NCBI GenBank assembly: GCA_964626595.1 | Contig: CAZVFU010000027.1 | Coordinates: 1-26,188 of the forward strand | Source of the DNA: JAWLFI01 sp964626595 | GTDB taxonomy: Bacteria; Bacteroidota; Bacteroidia; Chitinophagales; Saprospiraceae | DNA: 26,188 nucleotides | Direction of reading: 5' to 3' | Shown here: positions 15,149-23,201 of the stretch, piece by piece | Position numbering within the stretch: position 1 is the stretch's first letter | Layout: every line of letters begins with the position of its first letter | The notes under the pieces: generated by a model | The model's database searches: none | Told to the model about the DNA's origin: nothing | The model's input: the letters and a program-made list of their open reading frames with translations, nothing else | Position numbers and translations under genes: made by a program

Positions 15149-16801
15149 ATGGCTAAAGACATAATATTTGACACAAAAGCGAGACAGCAACTCAAGAAAG
15201 GGATAGATACCCTTGCAGATGCTGTAAAGGTTACATTGGGACCTAAAGGTAGAAATGTAGTCATCGACAAATCATTTGGAGCACCTCAAATAACAAAAGA
15301 TGGTGTTACCGTCGCGAAGGAAATTGAATTGAAACACCCGGTCGAAAACATGGGTGCTCAAATGGTAAAAGAGGTGGCCTCCAAAACGGCCGATCTTGCC
15401 GGAGATGGAACAACAACAGCGACTGTACTGGCACAAGCCATGGTAGGTGCAGGTATGAAGTATGTTGTTGGAGGAGCTAATCCTTTGGACCTAAAAAGAG
15501 GAATTGATTTAGGAGTTAAAGCCGTTATCGAAGACTTGAAGAATCAAAGTGAAATCATCGGTGATGATTTCGATAAGATTAAGCAGGTAGGGTCAATATC
15601 CGCAAATAATGACAACCAAATTGGTAGCTTAATTGCAGACGCAATGAAAAGAGTTACAAAAGATGGTGTTATTACCGTAGAAGAAGCAAAAGGTACTGAA
15701 ACTTACGTAGACGAGGTTATCGGAATGCAGTTTGACAGAGGATACTTGTCACCTTACTTCGTAACAGACACCGAGAATATGGTGACTGAATACGAAAACC
15801 CGTTGATATTGATTCACGACAAGAAGATATCCAATATGCAGGATATCCTTCCTCTATTAGAGAAAGCTGTAGGTGCCGGGCGCCCACTTTTAATGATTGC
15901 TGAGGATGTTGAGAGCCAAGCCTTAGGCGTATTAGTAGTGAACAAATTGCGAGGTCAGTTGAAAGTTGTGGCTGTTAAAGCTCCTGGATTTGGTGATCGA
16001 CGAAAAGCAATGTTGGAAGATATCGCCATATTGACAGGCGGAACAGTAATCAGTGAGGAAAAAGGATTTAAACTCGAAAATGTAGAGTTAGATCATCTGG
16101 GTAGTGCTGAGAAAATTACGATCGATAAGGATAATACCACCATCGTAAATGGTAAAGGTGAGCAAGACATGATTGATGCTCGCATTAACCAAATTAAGCA
16201 GCAGATCGACTCCACTACATCTGACTATGATAAAGAGAAATTGCAAGAGCGCCTGGCTAAATTAGCTGGCGGTGTTGCCGTACTTTACGTAGGAGCAGCC
16301 ACAGAGGTGGAAATGAAAGAGAAAAAAGATCGCGTAGACGATGCTTTGCATGCCACTCGTGCGGCTGTCGAAGAAGGAATTGTTGCCGGCGGTGGTGTTG
16401 CACTAGTTCGAGCGATTGAAAAGATTGAAAGCCTGGAAGGTGAAAATGAAGATCAATCTATAGGAATTCAAATTGTTAAAAAAGCATTAGAATCTCCTTT
16501 GCGAGCTATAGTTGAAAATGCAGGTCATGAAGGGTCAATTGTTCTTCAGGAAGTCTTGAATAAGAAGGGATCGTACGGATTTAATGCACGCACAGGAGTT
16601 TATGAAGACCTTAAAGATGCGGGAGTCATCGATCCAACAAAAGTAACTCGAGTTGCCATAGAAAACGCGGGCTCGATTGCGGGTATGATTTTAACCACAG
16701 AGTGTGTTATTAGTGATAAAGAAGATGATGATGATGATAATAACATGGGTGGAGGAATGCCCGGAGGCGGAATGCCCGGAGGAATGGGTGGCATGATGTA
16801 A
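15149..16801 (+). CDS. groEL: Chaperonin GroEL (Hsp60)
   Basis: GroEL is the ATP-driven double-ring chaperonin that refolds cytosolic proteins with GroES. The 550-residue protein has all hallmarks: VTLGPKGRNVVIDKSFGAP and DGVTVAKEIEL near the start, the ATP site AGDGTTTATVLAQ, the apical-domain segment APGFGDRRKAMLEDIA, EEGIVAGGGVAL in the second equatorial part, and a flexible C-terminal Gly-Gly-Met tail (GGGMPGGGMPGGMGGMM) preceded by a run of Asp. It ends at a strong terminator (16830-16865). Confidence 0.99.
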   Translation: MAKDIIFDTKARQQLKKGIDTLADAVKVTLGPKGRNVVIDKSFGAPQITKDGVTVAKEIELKHPVENMGAQMVKEVASKTADLAGDGTTTATVLAQAMVGAGMKYVVGGANPLDLKRGIDLGVKAVIEDLKNQSEIIGDDFDKIKQVGSISANNDNQIGSLIADAMKRVTKDGVITVEEAKGTETYVDEVIGMQFDRGYLSPYFVTDTENMVTEYENPLILIHDKKISNMQDILPLLEKAVGAGRPLLMIAEDVESQALGVLVVNKLRGQLKVVAVKAPGFGDRRKAMLEDIAILTGGTVISEEKGFKLENVELDHLGSAEKITIDKDNTTIVNGKGEQDMIDARINQIKQQIDSTTSDYDKEKLQERLAKLAGGVAVLYVGAATEVEMKEKKDRVDDALHATRAAVEEGIVAGGGVALVRAIEKIESLEGENEDQSIGIQIVKKALESPLRAIVENAGHEGSIVLQEVLNKKGSYGFNARTGVYEDLKDAGVIDPTKVTRVAIENAGSIAGMILTTECVISDKEDDDDDNNMGGGMPGGGMPGGMGGMM

Positions 16802-17171
16802 TCATCACACCTGATTTCTATATCTAATAAAACCTCTTCGGCGCAAGCTGAAGAGGTTTTTTTTTGCATTCATTCCTACTTATTTCGGAAGAACCAGATA
16901 ATACAGACAAGAGAAATCTGCAGAGCAAATCAAAACAAACCGAAAATCAACTTCTCAATGTCGTTTTGCAAATTTCGGAAAAAGGGTTAATTTTAATGTA
17001 TTACATGGTCCCAAAAGAAATTGATCTGTATCTTTTAAACGACAAGTACAAAAGCGATGCACCCATAATTTTTCTTTCATCCGCAATTTTATAACCAGCC
17101 GAGGTTAAAAGATACTTTTTCTATACTGTGAATCAATTCAGAAAGGCGCCATCAAAATGTAAAGAACGCCT
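16802..17171. other. Intergenic region between groEL and the CHAT gene
   Basis: Apart from the groEL terminator I see nothing I can support here. It has AT-rich sequence with no TAnnTTTG box near the CHAT start and no RNA-like hairpin. A 76-codon frame across 16864-17094 has no start context or family features. Confidence 0.6.
16830..16865 (+). terminator. Intrinsic terminator after groEL
   Basis: AAACCTCTTC (16830-16839) pairs with GAAGAGGTTT (16850-16859) around a ten-base loop, and the T-run continues to 16865. Confidence 0.9.
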
Positions 17172-19874
17172 ATGAAGCCTGATCAATATAGTATATTAAT
17201 ATTCCTATTCGTTTGTTTTAGCTTCCTTCCGCCTCTGATCCTGCCTGCCCAACAGTTGGAAATTGATAGTATATCACACCTGATAAGACAATTTAATGAC
17301 ACGAGTAGTCAACAAGAAATATCAGATCTTTCAATAGTAAAAGCTGCGGACTGGTTGAGAGAAGTACAGGATAGTAGCTATCATTTCAAGTATTACTACG
17401 CGCTGGGAAAATACTACTACCGTCAGAATGCAGATGCTAAAGCCCTAAAATCGTTTGAAGCAGCCCACGATTTACTTGTATATGAACCGGAAGGACCCTC
17501 TCAATTTTGTAATATTCTAAGATATTTGGGCTTGTCTGCCCTTGAAATCCCATTAAAAACTCGAGCCATTTCCTTTTTAGAGCAAGCCATTCTATGCTTT
17601 AAACAAAACGATTACCCAAAAAAAGAAATTGAAAAAACAGCTTTCAGGTTATTCCAGTATTTGTATGATTTTGAAGAATATGATGCGGCTATTAAACTAG
17701 GTAAACAACTCCCCAGGCTTTTTGACGAGGTAAATAGCCCGAGATTAGATTACGTGGAACTCTACACCTCTATGGCACTGTGCTATTTGGCCTTGGAGGA
17801 CCTTAAAATGACAAAATTATATATTGATCGTGGTGAAAAAGAACTTAAAAAGGTTAAAAAAGAGAAAATCCCATTGGAGGAGATACGGTTAAGAGGCACC
17901 AAAATCCAATATATTCTTGAGACAGATGACAGCGGCTACACTGAACTCGTGGGATATATGGATGAGTGGGCGGAAGAATTTGACCACCAAAATGCCTCTT
18001 CTAGAGAAAAAATTGGTTTTTATTATCGGCAAGCGGGGTATAGGGCAATGGCCTATCAGTATGACAAAGCCATGGAAGCAGCTGACAGTTTGATTGCTAT
18101 AAATAACGTAAGAGACAAATCAGGACGTTTGATAGTTCCGGAACTCACAAATAGACGCAATTCAACTTACTTTAATTTAGTTCATGCAGAAATAGCAGTG
18201 CGCTTGTATGAAATCAACAGAGATACAAGCTTACTAAGAAGAAGTCTGAAATCCATAAAATCTAATTTTGAAATTTATAATTACAATAGAAGAACTCTTT
18301 TTGACATGTCTGAGCGAAAAGAAAGTTTGGATATGATATATAATTCTGTGAAATATGCCACTCTCATCTACTGGAAGTGTGTTTTAGCCGGCATAATCCC
18401 CCCAGAAGATTTCTGGGAACTATCGGAAAAATATAGGACATCATACCTTAAAGAATTTAAATACGCACGCGAGTTAGAATCCGTTTACCAGGAAATGGAA
18501 CCCTCCCTGAAAGAAAAGGAACAAAACTTATTGGACAGCTTATATAATATCCAGAAAAATGAAGACCTCAAGGAAAAAGACCGAGCAGTCTATTTCGAAA
18601 CAGTTTCTCGAATCCTTTCTGAGCTTTATGAATATCAGCAAGAAATAGGGCAAAAATTCCCCGAATACTATACCCAGCGACTGGAGCAAAAATACCCGTC
18701 TATTCCCCATATTCAATCCCAATTAGATAGCCATCAGGTTATGATTGAGTTTATGGATGGAAAAAGTCCGGGATTGTGGCCATCAGTATATGCATTCATC
18801 ATTTCAACCGACACCTTTCGAATCGAATCAATTGACACGGTAGACCTCAAAACAACCACTGATGAATACTATAAAAGAATACGCAACAACCCACTTCAGA
18901 TTCAGGATCGAGATGAAATGATTCAGTCCATTGTTGAGATCGATAGTCTTGGGCAATTTTTACGCCAGGAACTATTCGATCCCTTAGACATCTATGAGTA
19001 TGAAGAATGGATCGTGATACCACACGAGTACCTATACTATTTACCTATTATAACCCTGCCCCTTACAGATGAGCCTACGAATAACTTAGCTAAAAGTGCC
19101 CAAAGGGCTCGCATGGCGGACAAGTATAAAGTCAAGTATGCCTATTCTGCTCAATGGTGGATTGAAGGAAATCAAAATTCGATGAAAGGAAATCGCAATG
19201 GAATAGCTTTGCTTCCAGCTAAATCTTCCAACATGCACCAATTAGGTTTTCGCGAGGACCAATTATTTACCACAAACTCAAATTGGAAAACTAAATACTA
19301 CCATAAAGATACCCCCTTTGAAAAAGAGTTAGAGAAAGCAAATTTCGATTTACTTTACATCGCAGCGCATGCAAAATACCTGCAAGAGGAAGAGGAGACA
19401 AAAATATTTTTTGATCCTGACAATCCACTCCCCAGCCGAGCCATTAGTAAGTGGCCACTCAGGGGGAAACAGGTCGTTCTGGCTGCATGTGAGGGTCAAC
19501 TGGGCGCGCGCTCAAATGCTGAAGGAATGATTAGCCTCAGTTATTATTTGGCCGCAGCTGGAGCTCATTCAATTACTGGCGCTTTATGGGAGGTTGCTGA
19601 CCAAAGTACAAGACAAATTCTCACGCCAGAAAGATTTCCTAAGCTGAATATGGATGCAGCACAAATTCAGCATAGTATCAATAGCTACCGATCACAGGCA
19701 AGTGCCATCCATCAACATCCCTACTTTTGGGGAGGATTTTGGACTTTTCAGCAGAACACGCAAAAAGTGACCATTGAGGGTGAATCTAATCAAAACCAAT
19801 TGCCTTGGTTGATCGCACTGGCAGGCGCTTATCTATTATTTATCGTCTATTTGATTAAAAAGAAAAAGATATAA
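17172..19874 (+). CDS. Membrane-anchored TPR-CHAT domain protein (caspase-like protease fold)
   Basis: A 900-residue protein. It has a signal peptide (ILIFLFVCFSFLPPLILPAQ), a long helical TPR-like region at about 40-500, then a C-terminal CHAT domain at about 590-865 and a final transmembrane helix (LPWLIALAGAYLLFIVYLI) with a Lys-rich end. CHAT is the caspase-like fold named for Caspase HetF Associated with TPRs. The catalytic dyad is present: His733 in LLYIAAHAKY and Cys773 in VVLAACEGQLG, with the downstream AGAHSITGALWEVADQST motif. The catalytic domain should therefore face the periplasm, tethered to the inner membrane. Substrate and role are unknown. The gene stands alone, and the minus-strand RNA candidate downstream ends within its stop codon. 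Confidence 0.85.
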   Translation: MKPDQYSILIFLFVCFSFLPPLILPAQQLEIDSISHLIRQFNDTSSQQEISDLSIVKAADWLREVQDSSYHFKYYYALGKYYYRQNADAKALKSFEAAHDLLVYEPEGPSQFCNILRYLGLSALEIPLKTRAISFLEQAILCFKQNDYPKKEIEKTAFRLFQYLYDFEEYDAAIKLGKQLPRLFDEVNSPRLDYVELYTSMALCYLALEDLKMTKLYIDRGEKELKKVKKEKIPLEEIRLRGTKIQYILETDDSGYTELVGYMDEWAEEFDHQNASSREKIGFYYRQAGYRAMAYQYDKAMEAADSLIAINNVRDKSGRLIVPELTNRRNSTYFNLVHAEIAVRLYEINRDTSLLRRSLKSIKSNFEIYNYNRRTLFDMSERKESLDMIYNSVKYATLIYWKCVLAGIIPPEDFWELSEKYRTSYLKEFKYARELESVYQEMEPSLKEKEQNLLDSLYNIQKNEDLKEKDRAVYFETVSRILSELYEYQQEIGQKFPEYYTQRLEQKYPSIPHIQSQLDSHQVMIEFMDGKSPGLWPSVYAFIISTDTFRIESIDTVDLKTTTDEYYKRIRNNPLQIQDRDEMIQSIVEIDSLGQFLRQELFDPLDIYEYEEWIVIPHEYLYYLPIITLPLTDEPTNNLAKSAQRARMADKYKVKYAYSAQWWIEGNQNSMKGNRNGIALLPAKSSNMHQLGFREDQLFTTNSNWKTKYYHKDTPFEKELEKANFDLLYIAAHAKYLQEEEETKIFFDPDNPLPSRAISKWPLRGKQVVLAACEGQLGARSNAEGMISLSYYLAAAGAHSITGALWEVADQSTRQILTPERFPKLNMDAAQIQHSINSYRSQASAIHQHPYFWGGFWTFQQNTQKVTIEGESNQNQLPWLIALAGAYLLFIVYLIKKKKI

Positions 19875-19903
19875 AAAAAGCTAGTCACCTCCCGATGACT
19901 AGC
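19873..19903 (-). terminator. Intrinsic terminator of RNA module 1
   Basis: On the minus strand, perfect 8-base arms GCTAGTCA / TGACTAGC (19903-19896, 19887-19880) around eight bases, then seven T (19879-19873). The T-run overlaps the CHAT stop codon. On the plus strand no T-run follows, so it is not a terminator for the CHAT gene. Confidence 0.8.
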
Positions 19904-20130
19904 CTACAACAAATTGTAATCCCATGAACAATGTAACCTTGTTCTCAATGTATCGGCCTCCTCTCTCCTGTGTAAAACCTATAAACCAATATTAGGTGAT
20001 GAGTATCCCTCTCATCGTAAAAATCCCATGAATTCATGAGGAGGAGCCGATACGTTGAGAACTTCTATCCTTTGACAGAAGTGATTCATTGCTTTCTGTT
20101 ACAATGATAAGGCGAGAATCTGCATATCTG
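19873..20130 (-). ncRNA. Candidate structured small RNA, module 1
   Basis: About 260 bases, read on the minus strand. From the 5' side: a promoter-like TTTTTTGTATT (20143-20133); a hairpin with arms 20077-20082 / 20061-20066 and GTCAAAGGAT in the loop; a 17-base long-range stem, 20046-20062 with 19941-19957, broken only by one A-C mismatch; an inner hairpin GATGAG/CTCATC (20011-20016 with 19998-20003); the shared loop motif TTGGTTTATAGGTTT (19989-19975); and an intrinsic terminator at 19903-19873. No open frame of credible length covers it. The stem mismatch would be a G-U pair if the plus strand were transcribed, but the T-tract supports the minus strand. I know of no family for it. 6S-Flavo (Rfam RF01685) is one to compare, though the branched loop does not look like 6S. 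Confidence 0.55.
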
Positions 20131-20135
20131 AAATA

Positions 20136-20143
20136 CAAAAAAC
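20136..20143 (-). promoter_or_regulatory. Weak promoter-like box of RNA module 1
   Basis: Minus strand GTTTTTTG followed by TATT. It matches TTTG but not the TA of the -7 consensus. It is listed because the equivalent box in module 2 is a full match and the distance to the GTCAAAGGA motif is 55 bases here and 54 there. Confidence 0.3.
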
Positions 20144-20284
20144 ACACCTTGTAATATTTATAATTCCTCAATATGAAACTCCCACTCTCTAAATCAATCA
20201 CTTAGCCACCAACTTAGCTCATATTGTGAAATATCTATACATCGATTTCAATAACCGACAATACTTTTCATTCATTTAAAGGTT

Positions 20285-20312
20285 AAAAATGCTAGCTCCC
20301 GAAAGAGCTAGC
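20285..20312 (-). terminator. Intrinsic terminator of RNA module 2
   Basis: Minus strand, perfect arms GCTAGCTC / GAGCTAGC (20312-20305, 20298-20291) around six bases, followed by ATTTTT (20290-20285). The T-run is shorter than in module 1. Confidence 0.65.
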
Positions 20313-20506
20313 AAAACCTTACATCTCATGAATTTAAATCAGCAGAAAAATGTCTTTCAGTCTATCTCATGAAGCGTTAAACCAATAAACCAACTTTGAT
20401 ACAAACCATGTTAAAAGACGATGAAAGACATTTTCCGAATGAAGTCCTTTGACTTACATAGTTTCCGTCTGATACTTCAAAGATGGACCAGAAAAATGAC
20501 CTTAAA
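20285..20506 (-). ncRNA. Candidate structured small RNA, module 2
   Basis: About 220 bases, read on the minus strand, with the same plan as module 1. It has a -7-like TATTTTTG (20519-20512); a hairpin AAGTC-AAAG-GACTT (20455-20442) displaying the shared GTCAAAGGA; a 13-base perfect long-range stem, 20422-20434 with 20347-20359; the shared loop motif TTGGTTTATTGGTTT (20393-20379, one mismatch to module 1); and a terminator hairpin (20312-20291) with ATTTTT. The stem sequence is unrelated to that of module 1, yet both pair, which is the pattern expected of conserved RNA structure. No coding frame explains it. Confidence 0.55.
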
Positions 20507-20511
20507 TAATA

Positions 20512-20519
20512 CAAAAATA
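20512..20519 (-). promoter_or_regulatory. -7 box of RNA module 2
   Basis: Minus strand TATTTTTG, identical to the mnmA -7 box. I see no clear TTG at the -33 distance. The predicted start is near 20506. Confidence 0.45.
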
Positions 20520-20546
20520 AGTCTTTGTTATATTTTTATTTACATA

Positions 20547-20565
20547 ATATGTTTAATAAACATAT
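20547..20565. promoter_or_regulatory. 19-base perfect palindrome upstream of RNA module 2
   Basis: ATATGTTTA and TAAACATAT around one central base. It sits 27 bases upstream of the module 2 -7 box, partly overlapping a second small palindrome ACATAATATGT (20542-20552). It could be an operator. The region is very AT-rich, which weakens the case. Confidence 0.35.
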
Positions 20566-20718
20566 AAATATAGGTGCTATAAGAACCTACTTTGGCTAAA
20601 TTGTAATTAATTTGTCATAGCTGGCCTTCTGGGTACCCCCAGTTAATCATTGAAAAAAACCTTGCTTTTTCTATATTATGTCGTGTAGGCGACAAATTAG
20701 AGGGGATTCACACTTATT

Positions 20719-21837
20719 TTACTGAAATGGGTTTGACAAGCGGGGATTGTTAATGGCCGCAGTATCGGTCAAGGTGTGAAGGAAAGCAATCAGGTCGGAC
20801 TTTTGCTCCTCAGTCAAGCCCAGTGGTCGAATTAATGGATCCCTGTTTTCAGCTGGATGTCCTCCGCTATCATAATGATCTACGACCTCTTCCAAGGTTT
20901 TAAGTGAGCCATCATGCATATATGGCGTTCGTAGGGCAATGTTTCTGAGAGATGGAGCCCGCATTTTTCCGTTATCTATTCTTCTTCCTGTTATTTTCCC
21001 TCTGCCGTTATCTGCAAAGGTCAAATTTCCCTGATCTTCCTGAAGACCGTTATTGAAAAACTGATTGGTAGTAAATAAAGGAGCGTTATGACAATGTCCG
21101 CACTCAGCGTCGGGAACGTCAAAGCTGATGTCAAAGAACATGTCATAGCCATTAAGCTCTTCATCTGAAAAGAGTTCTAAACTACCAGGTGCAAATACTC
21201 TATCATACTTACTAGTGCCGGAAGATGTGATCATGCGCATAAACTGCGATACACTTTTCGATACGTGATCAATAGAAATTTCGTCCGTATTATTTATGCC
21301 AAATGCTTTCCTCATCATGGTTGGATAATCCGAATGAACTTGTAAGTCATTGATTACATCAGGGATAACAGCGTGCATTTCCAAAGGATTGACAATAGGA
21401 TCTGGCACCTGCTCTTCTAAGGTTTCTGCACGTCCATCCCAAAATAGGCCATTATTGAAAAACCCCACATCTAATAGAGACATCGATGATCGGGGGCTTA
21501 CTTGACCATCAATACCAATCGCTAATGTATTATTATCAGAAAAAACAGCAGAAGGAAAATGGCAGGTGGCACACGCTATCGTGCTGTCCCGACTTAAAAT
21601 GGGATCGTAAAAAAGATGCCGGCCAAGCTCAATTCCTGCTTCCGTTAACGGATTATCCTCCGGAATGACCATCTCCGGATAGCCCGGCGGTCTCGGTGGG
21701 TCTACAAACTCCGGCTCATAAGCGATATCTGTCAAATCGCCTCGATTATCGTCTGGAATATCCATTGGGTCATCCTGACAAGCATGAAAGGTCACAAAAA
21801 CGCCCAATATCAATAAAATAGCCGCAAACTTTTTCAT
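20719..21837 (-). CDS. Di-heme cytochrome c peroxidase family lipoprotein (MauG/MbnH type)
   Basis: A 372-residue periplasmic lipoprotein (signal MKKFAAILLILGVFVTFHAC, Cys20). It has two c-type heme sites, CATCH at 89-93 and CGHCH at 246-250, and the family motif FWDGRAETLEEQ at about 132-143. Such proteins either reduce H2O2 or, in the MauG/MbnH branch, oxidise a protein partner. The frame is open to 21927, but the ATG at 21837 begins the lipoprotein signal. The nearby MbnP-like lipoprotein (23198-23995) suggests the MbnH role, by analogy with the MbnH/MbnP pairs of copper-related loci. That part is inference, and a general peroxidase function remains possible. Confidence 0.9.
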   Translation of the reverse strand: MKKFAAILLILGVFVTFHACQDDPMDIPDDNRGDLTDIAYEPEFVDPPRPPGYPEMVIPEDNPLTEAGIELGRHLFYDPILSRDSTIACATCHFPSAVFSDNNTLAIGIDGQVSPRSSMSLLDVGFFNNGLFWDGRAETLEEQVPDPIVNPLEMHAVIPDVINDLQVHSDYPTMMRKAFGINNTDEISIDHVSKSVSQFMRMITSSGTSKYDRVFAPGSLELFSDEELNGYDMFFDISFDVPDAECGHCHNAPLFTTNQFFNNGLQEDQGNLTFADNGRGKITGRRIDNGKMRAPSLRNIALRTPYMHDGSLKTLEEVVDHYDSGGHPAENRDPLIRPLGLTEEQKSDLIAFLHTLTDTAAINNPRLSNPFQ

Positions 21838-21841
21838 AACA

Positions 21842-21849
21842 CAAATATA
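21842..21849 (-). promoter_or_regulatory. Possible -7 box of the peroxidase gene
   Basis: Minus strand TATATTTG, an exact TAnnTTTG match. It ends 4 bases before the ATG, so transcription would start at or in the ATG. Either the mRNA is leaderless or the match is chance in AT-rich DNA. No clear -33 element. Confidence 0.3.
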
Positions 21850-21994
21850 ACGTCCTATAAGAAAAAAGAGTTGCAAGCTGCCCACGAATTCCGCCAAGCA
21901 CAGAAATAATCTGTATTCTGTATTCAAAAGATGACGATCTGCTTACAATGAAAATATGAGAATCTTCCAGGCAACTTGTCATACTACCTCCTAA

Positions 21995-22016
21995 AACTTA
22001 AAATTTTTATTAAGTT
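21995..22016. promoter_or_regulatory. Inverted repeat directly before purT
   Basis: AACTTAA (21995-22001) and TTAAGTT (22010-22016), perfect arms around eight A/T bases, ending six bases before the purT ATG. Possible operator or mRNA leader hairpin. Weak. Confidence 0.25.
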
Positions 22017-22022
22017 AGTGAT

Positions 22023-23201
22023 ATGAAAAAAATCCTACTCCTTGGCTCGGGCGAACTTGGAAAAGAACTTACGATTGCTCTTCAGCGATACGGCCAATAT
22101 GTAATAGCAGTGGATAAATATCAAAATGCGCCCGCTATGCAGGTAGCAAATGAGTCTGCCGTTATTAATATGTTGGATCCAAAAGAACTGTCAGATCTTG
22201 TTAGCCGGGTTCAGCCTGACCTCATTGTACCTGAAATTGAGGCGATTCGAACCGAAAAATTATTTGACTTTGAGAATCAGGGTATTCAAGTGGTTCCGTC
22301 TGCCAAAGCTACTCAGTTTACAATGGATAGAAAGCGAATTCGAGATCTGGTGGCACGCGATCTGAGACTTCGAACCGCCCCTTATGAATATGCCCAAAGT
22401 CCGGAAGAAGTGGAACAGGCAGTCAAAAAAGTGGGGATTCCAGCGGTGATAAAACCACTCATGTCGTCATCGGGAAAAGGTCAAAGTATCATTCACAGTT
22501 TGGAAGAGGCTGACTCAGCCTGGAATATTGCCCAGCGAGAAGGCCGTGGGGATCGCGTCGAGGTCATTGTGGAAGGTTTTATAGACTTCGACTATGAAAT
22601 CACCTTGCTCACCGTAACTCAAAAAGAAGGTCCTACCCTATTCTGCCCACCAATCGGTCACCGTCAGGAAGGAGGCGATTACCAAGAGTCCTGGCAACCC
22701 CAGGACATGCATGAAAAGGCCTTGATTGAAGCTCAGCAAATGGCTGAAAAAGTGACGCGATCGTTGGGAGGGGCCGGACTTTGGGGTGTAGAGTTTTTCG
22801 TATCCAAAAATGGAGTCTATTTTTCTGAATTGAGCCCCAGACCCCATGATACAGGAATGGTCACCCTGGCCGGGACGCAAAACCTAAATGAATTTGAATT
22901 GCATGCCCGAGCTATTCTAGGCTGGCCGATTCCCGAAATCACTCAAGAAAGGTTTGGCGCTAATGCCGTGATCTTATCTCCCATTTCAGAAGAGGTCAAA
23001 CCTACTTATCAGGGCATGGAACAAGCCACTGCTGAACCTCAATCGGATCTGCGAATCTTTGGGAAACCCCTATGCCGGAAAGGCAGACGAATGGGCATCG
23101 CCTTAACATACGGAGCTCCAGATAGCGATTTAATATCCTTGCGCAGGAAGGCGCGCCGATGTGCAGACAAAATTAAGATTACAGGCCAAAAAATCAGCTA
23201 A
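22023..23201 (+). CDS. purT: Formate-dependent phosphoribosylglycinamide formyltransferase PurT
   Basis: PurT makes formyl-GAR from GAR, formate and ATP, the folate-independent version of the third purine step. The 392-residue length equals that of E. coli PurT. The ATP-grasp protein begins with ILLLGSGELGKELTIALQR, the GAR-binding N-terminal domain, and continues with PEIEAIRTE, the ATP-binding PAVIKPLMSSSGKGQS, the metal-binding GVEFFVSKNGVYFSELSPRP, then HDTGMVTLAGTQNLNEFELH. It stands alone on the plus strand between two minus-strand genes. Its stop shares bases with the stop of the convergent MbnP-like gene. Confidence 0.97.
   Translation: MKKILLLGSGELGKELTIALQRYGQYVIAVDKYQNAPAMQVANESAVINMLDPKELSDLVSRVQPDLIVPEIEAIRTEKLFDFENQGIQVVPSAKATQFTMDRKRIRDLVARDLRLRTAPYEYAQSPEEVEQAVKKVGIPAVIKPLMSSSGKGQSIIHSLEEADSAWNIAQREGRGDRVEVIVEGFIDFDYEITLLTVTQKEGPTLFCPPIGHRQEGGDYQESWQPQDMHEKALIEAQQMAEKVTRSLGGAGLWGVEFFVSKNGVYFSELSPRPHDTGMVTLAGTQNLNEFELHARAILGWPIPEITQERFGANAVILSPISEEVKPTYQGMEQATAEPQSDLRIFGKPLCRKGRRMGIALTYGAPDSDLISLRRKARRCADKIKITGQKIS

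Larger units (their letters stand above)
19875..20718. other. Long gene-free region with two RNA modules
   Basis: The 844 bases between the CHAT gene and the convergent peroxidase gene. They contain RNA modules 1 and 2 and their promoter-like elements. The remaining parts (20161-20284 and 20566-20718) hold only short hairpins, for example CTGGG/CCCAG at 20629-20642 and TGTCG/CGACA at 20679-20694, without T-runs. Confidence 0.7.

Noticed and set aside
16864..17094. 76-codon open frame after groEL as a small gene
   Set aside because: It begins in the T-run of the groEL terminator, has no family feature or start context, and its composition looks like non-coding AT-rich DNA.
19919..20373. Short direct repeats as a CRISPR array or integron attC sites
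   Set aside because: Only two 10-base copies per module with irregular spacing. No cas or integrase gene and no repeat-spacer pattern.
19873..20520. RNA modules as a retron msr-msd
   Set aside because: No reverse transcriptase gene is present in the window and the layout lacks the expected priming structure.
20641..20700. Terminator for the peroxidase gene
   Set aside because: The hairpins at 20629-20642 and 20679-20694 are short and no T-run follows them on the minus strand.
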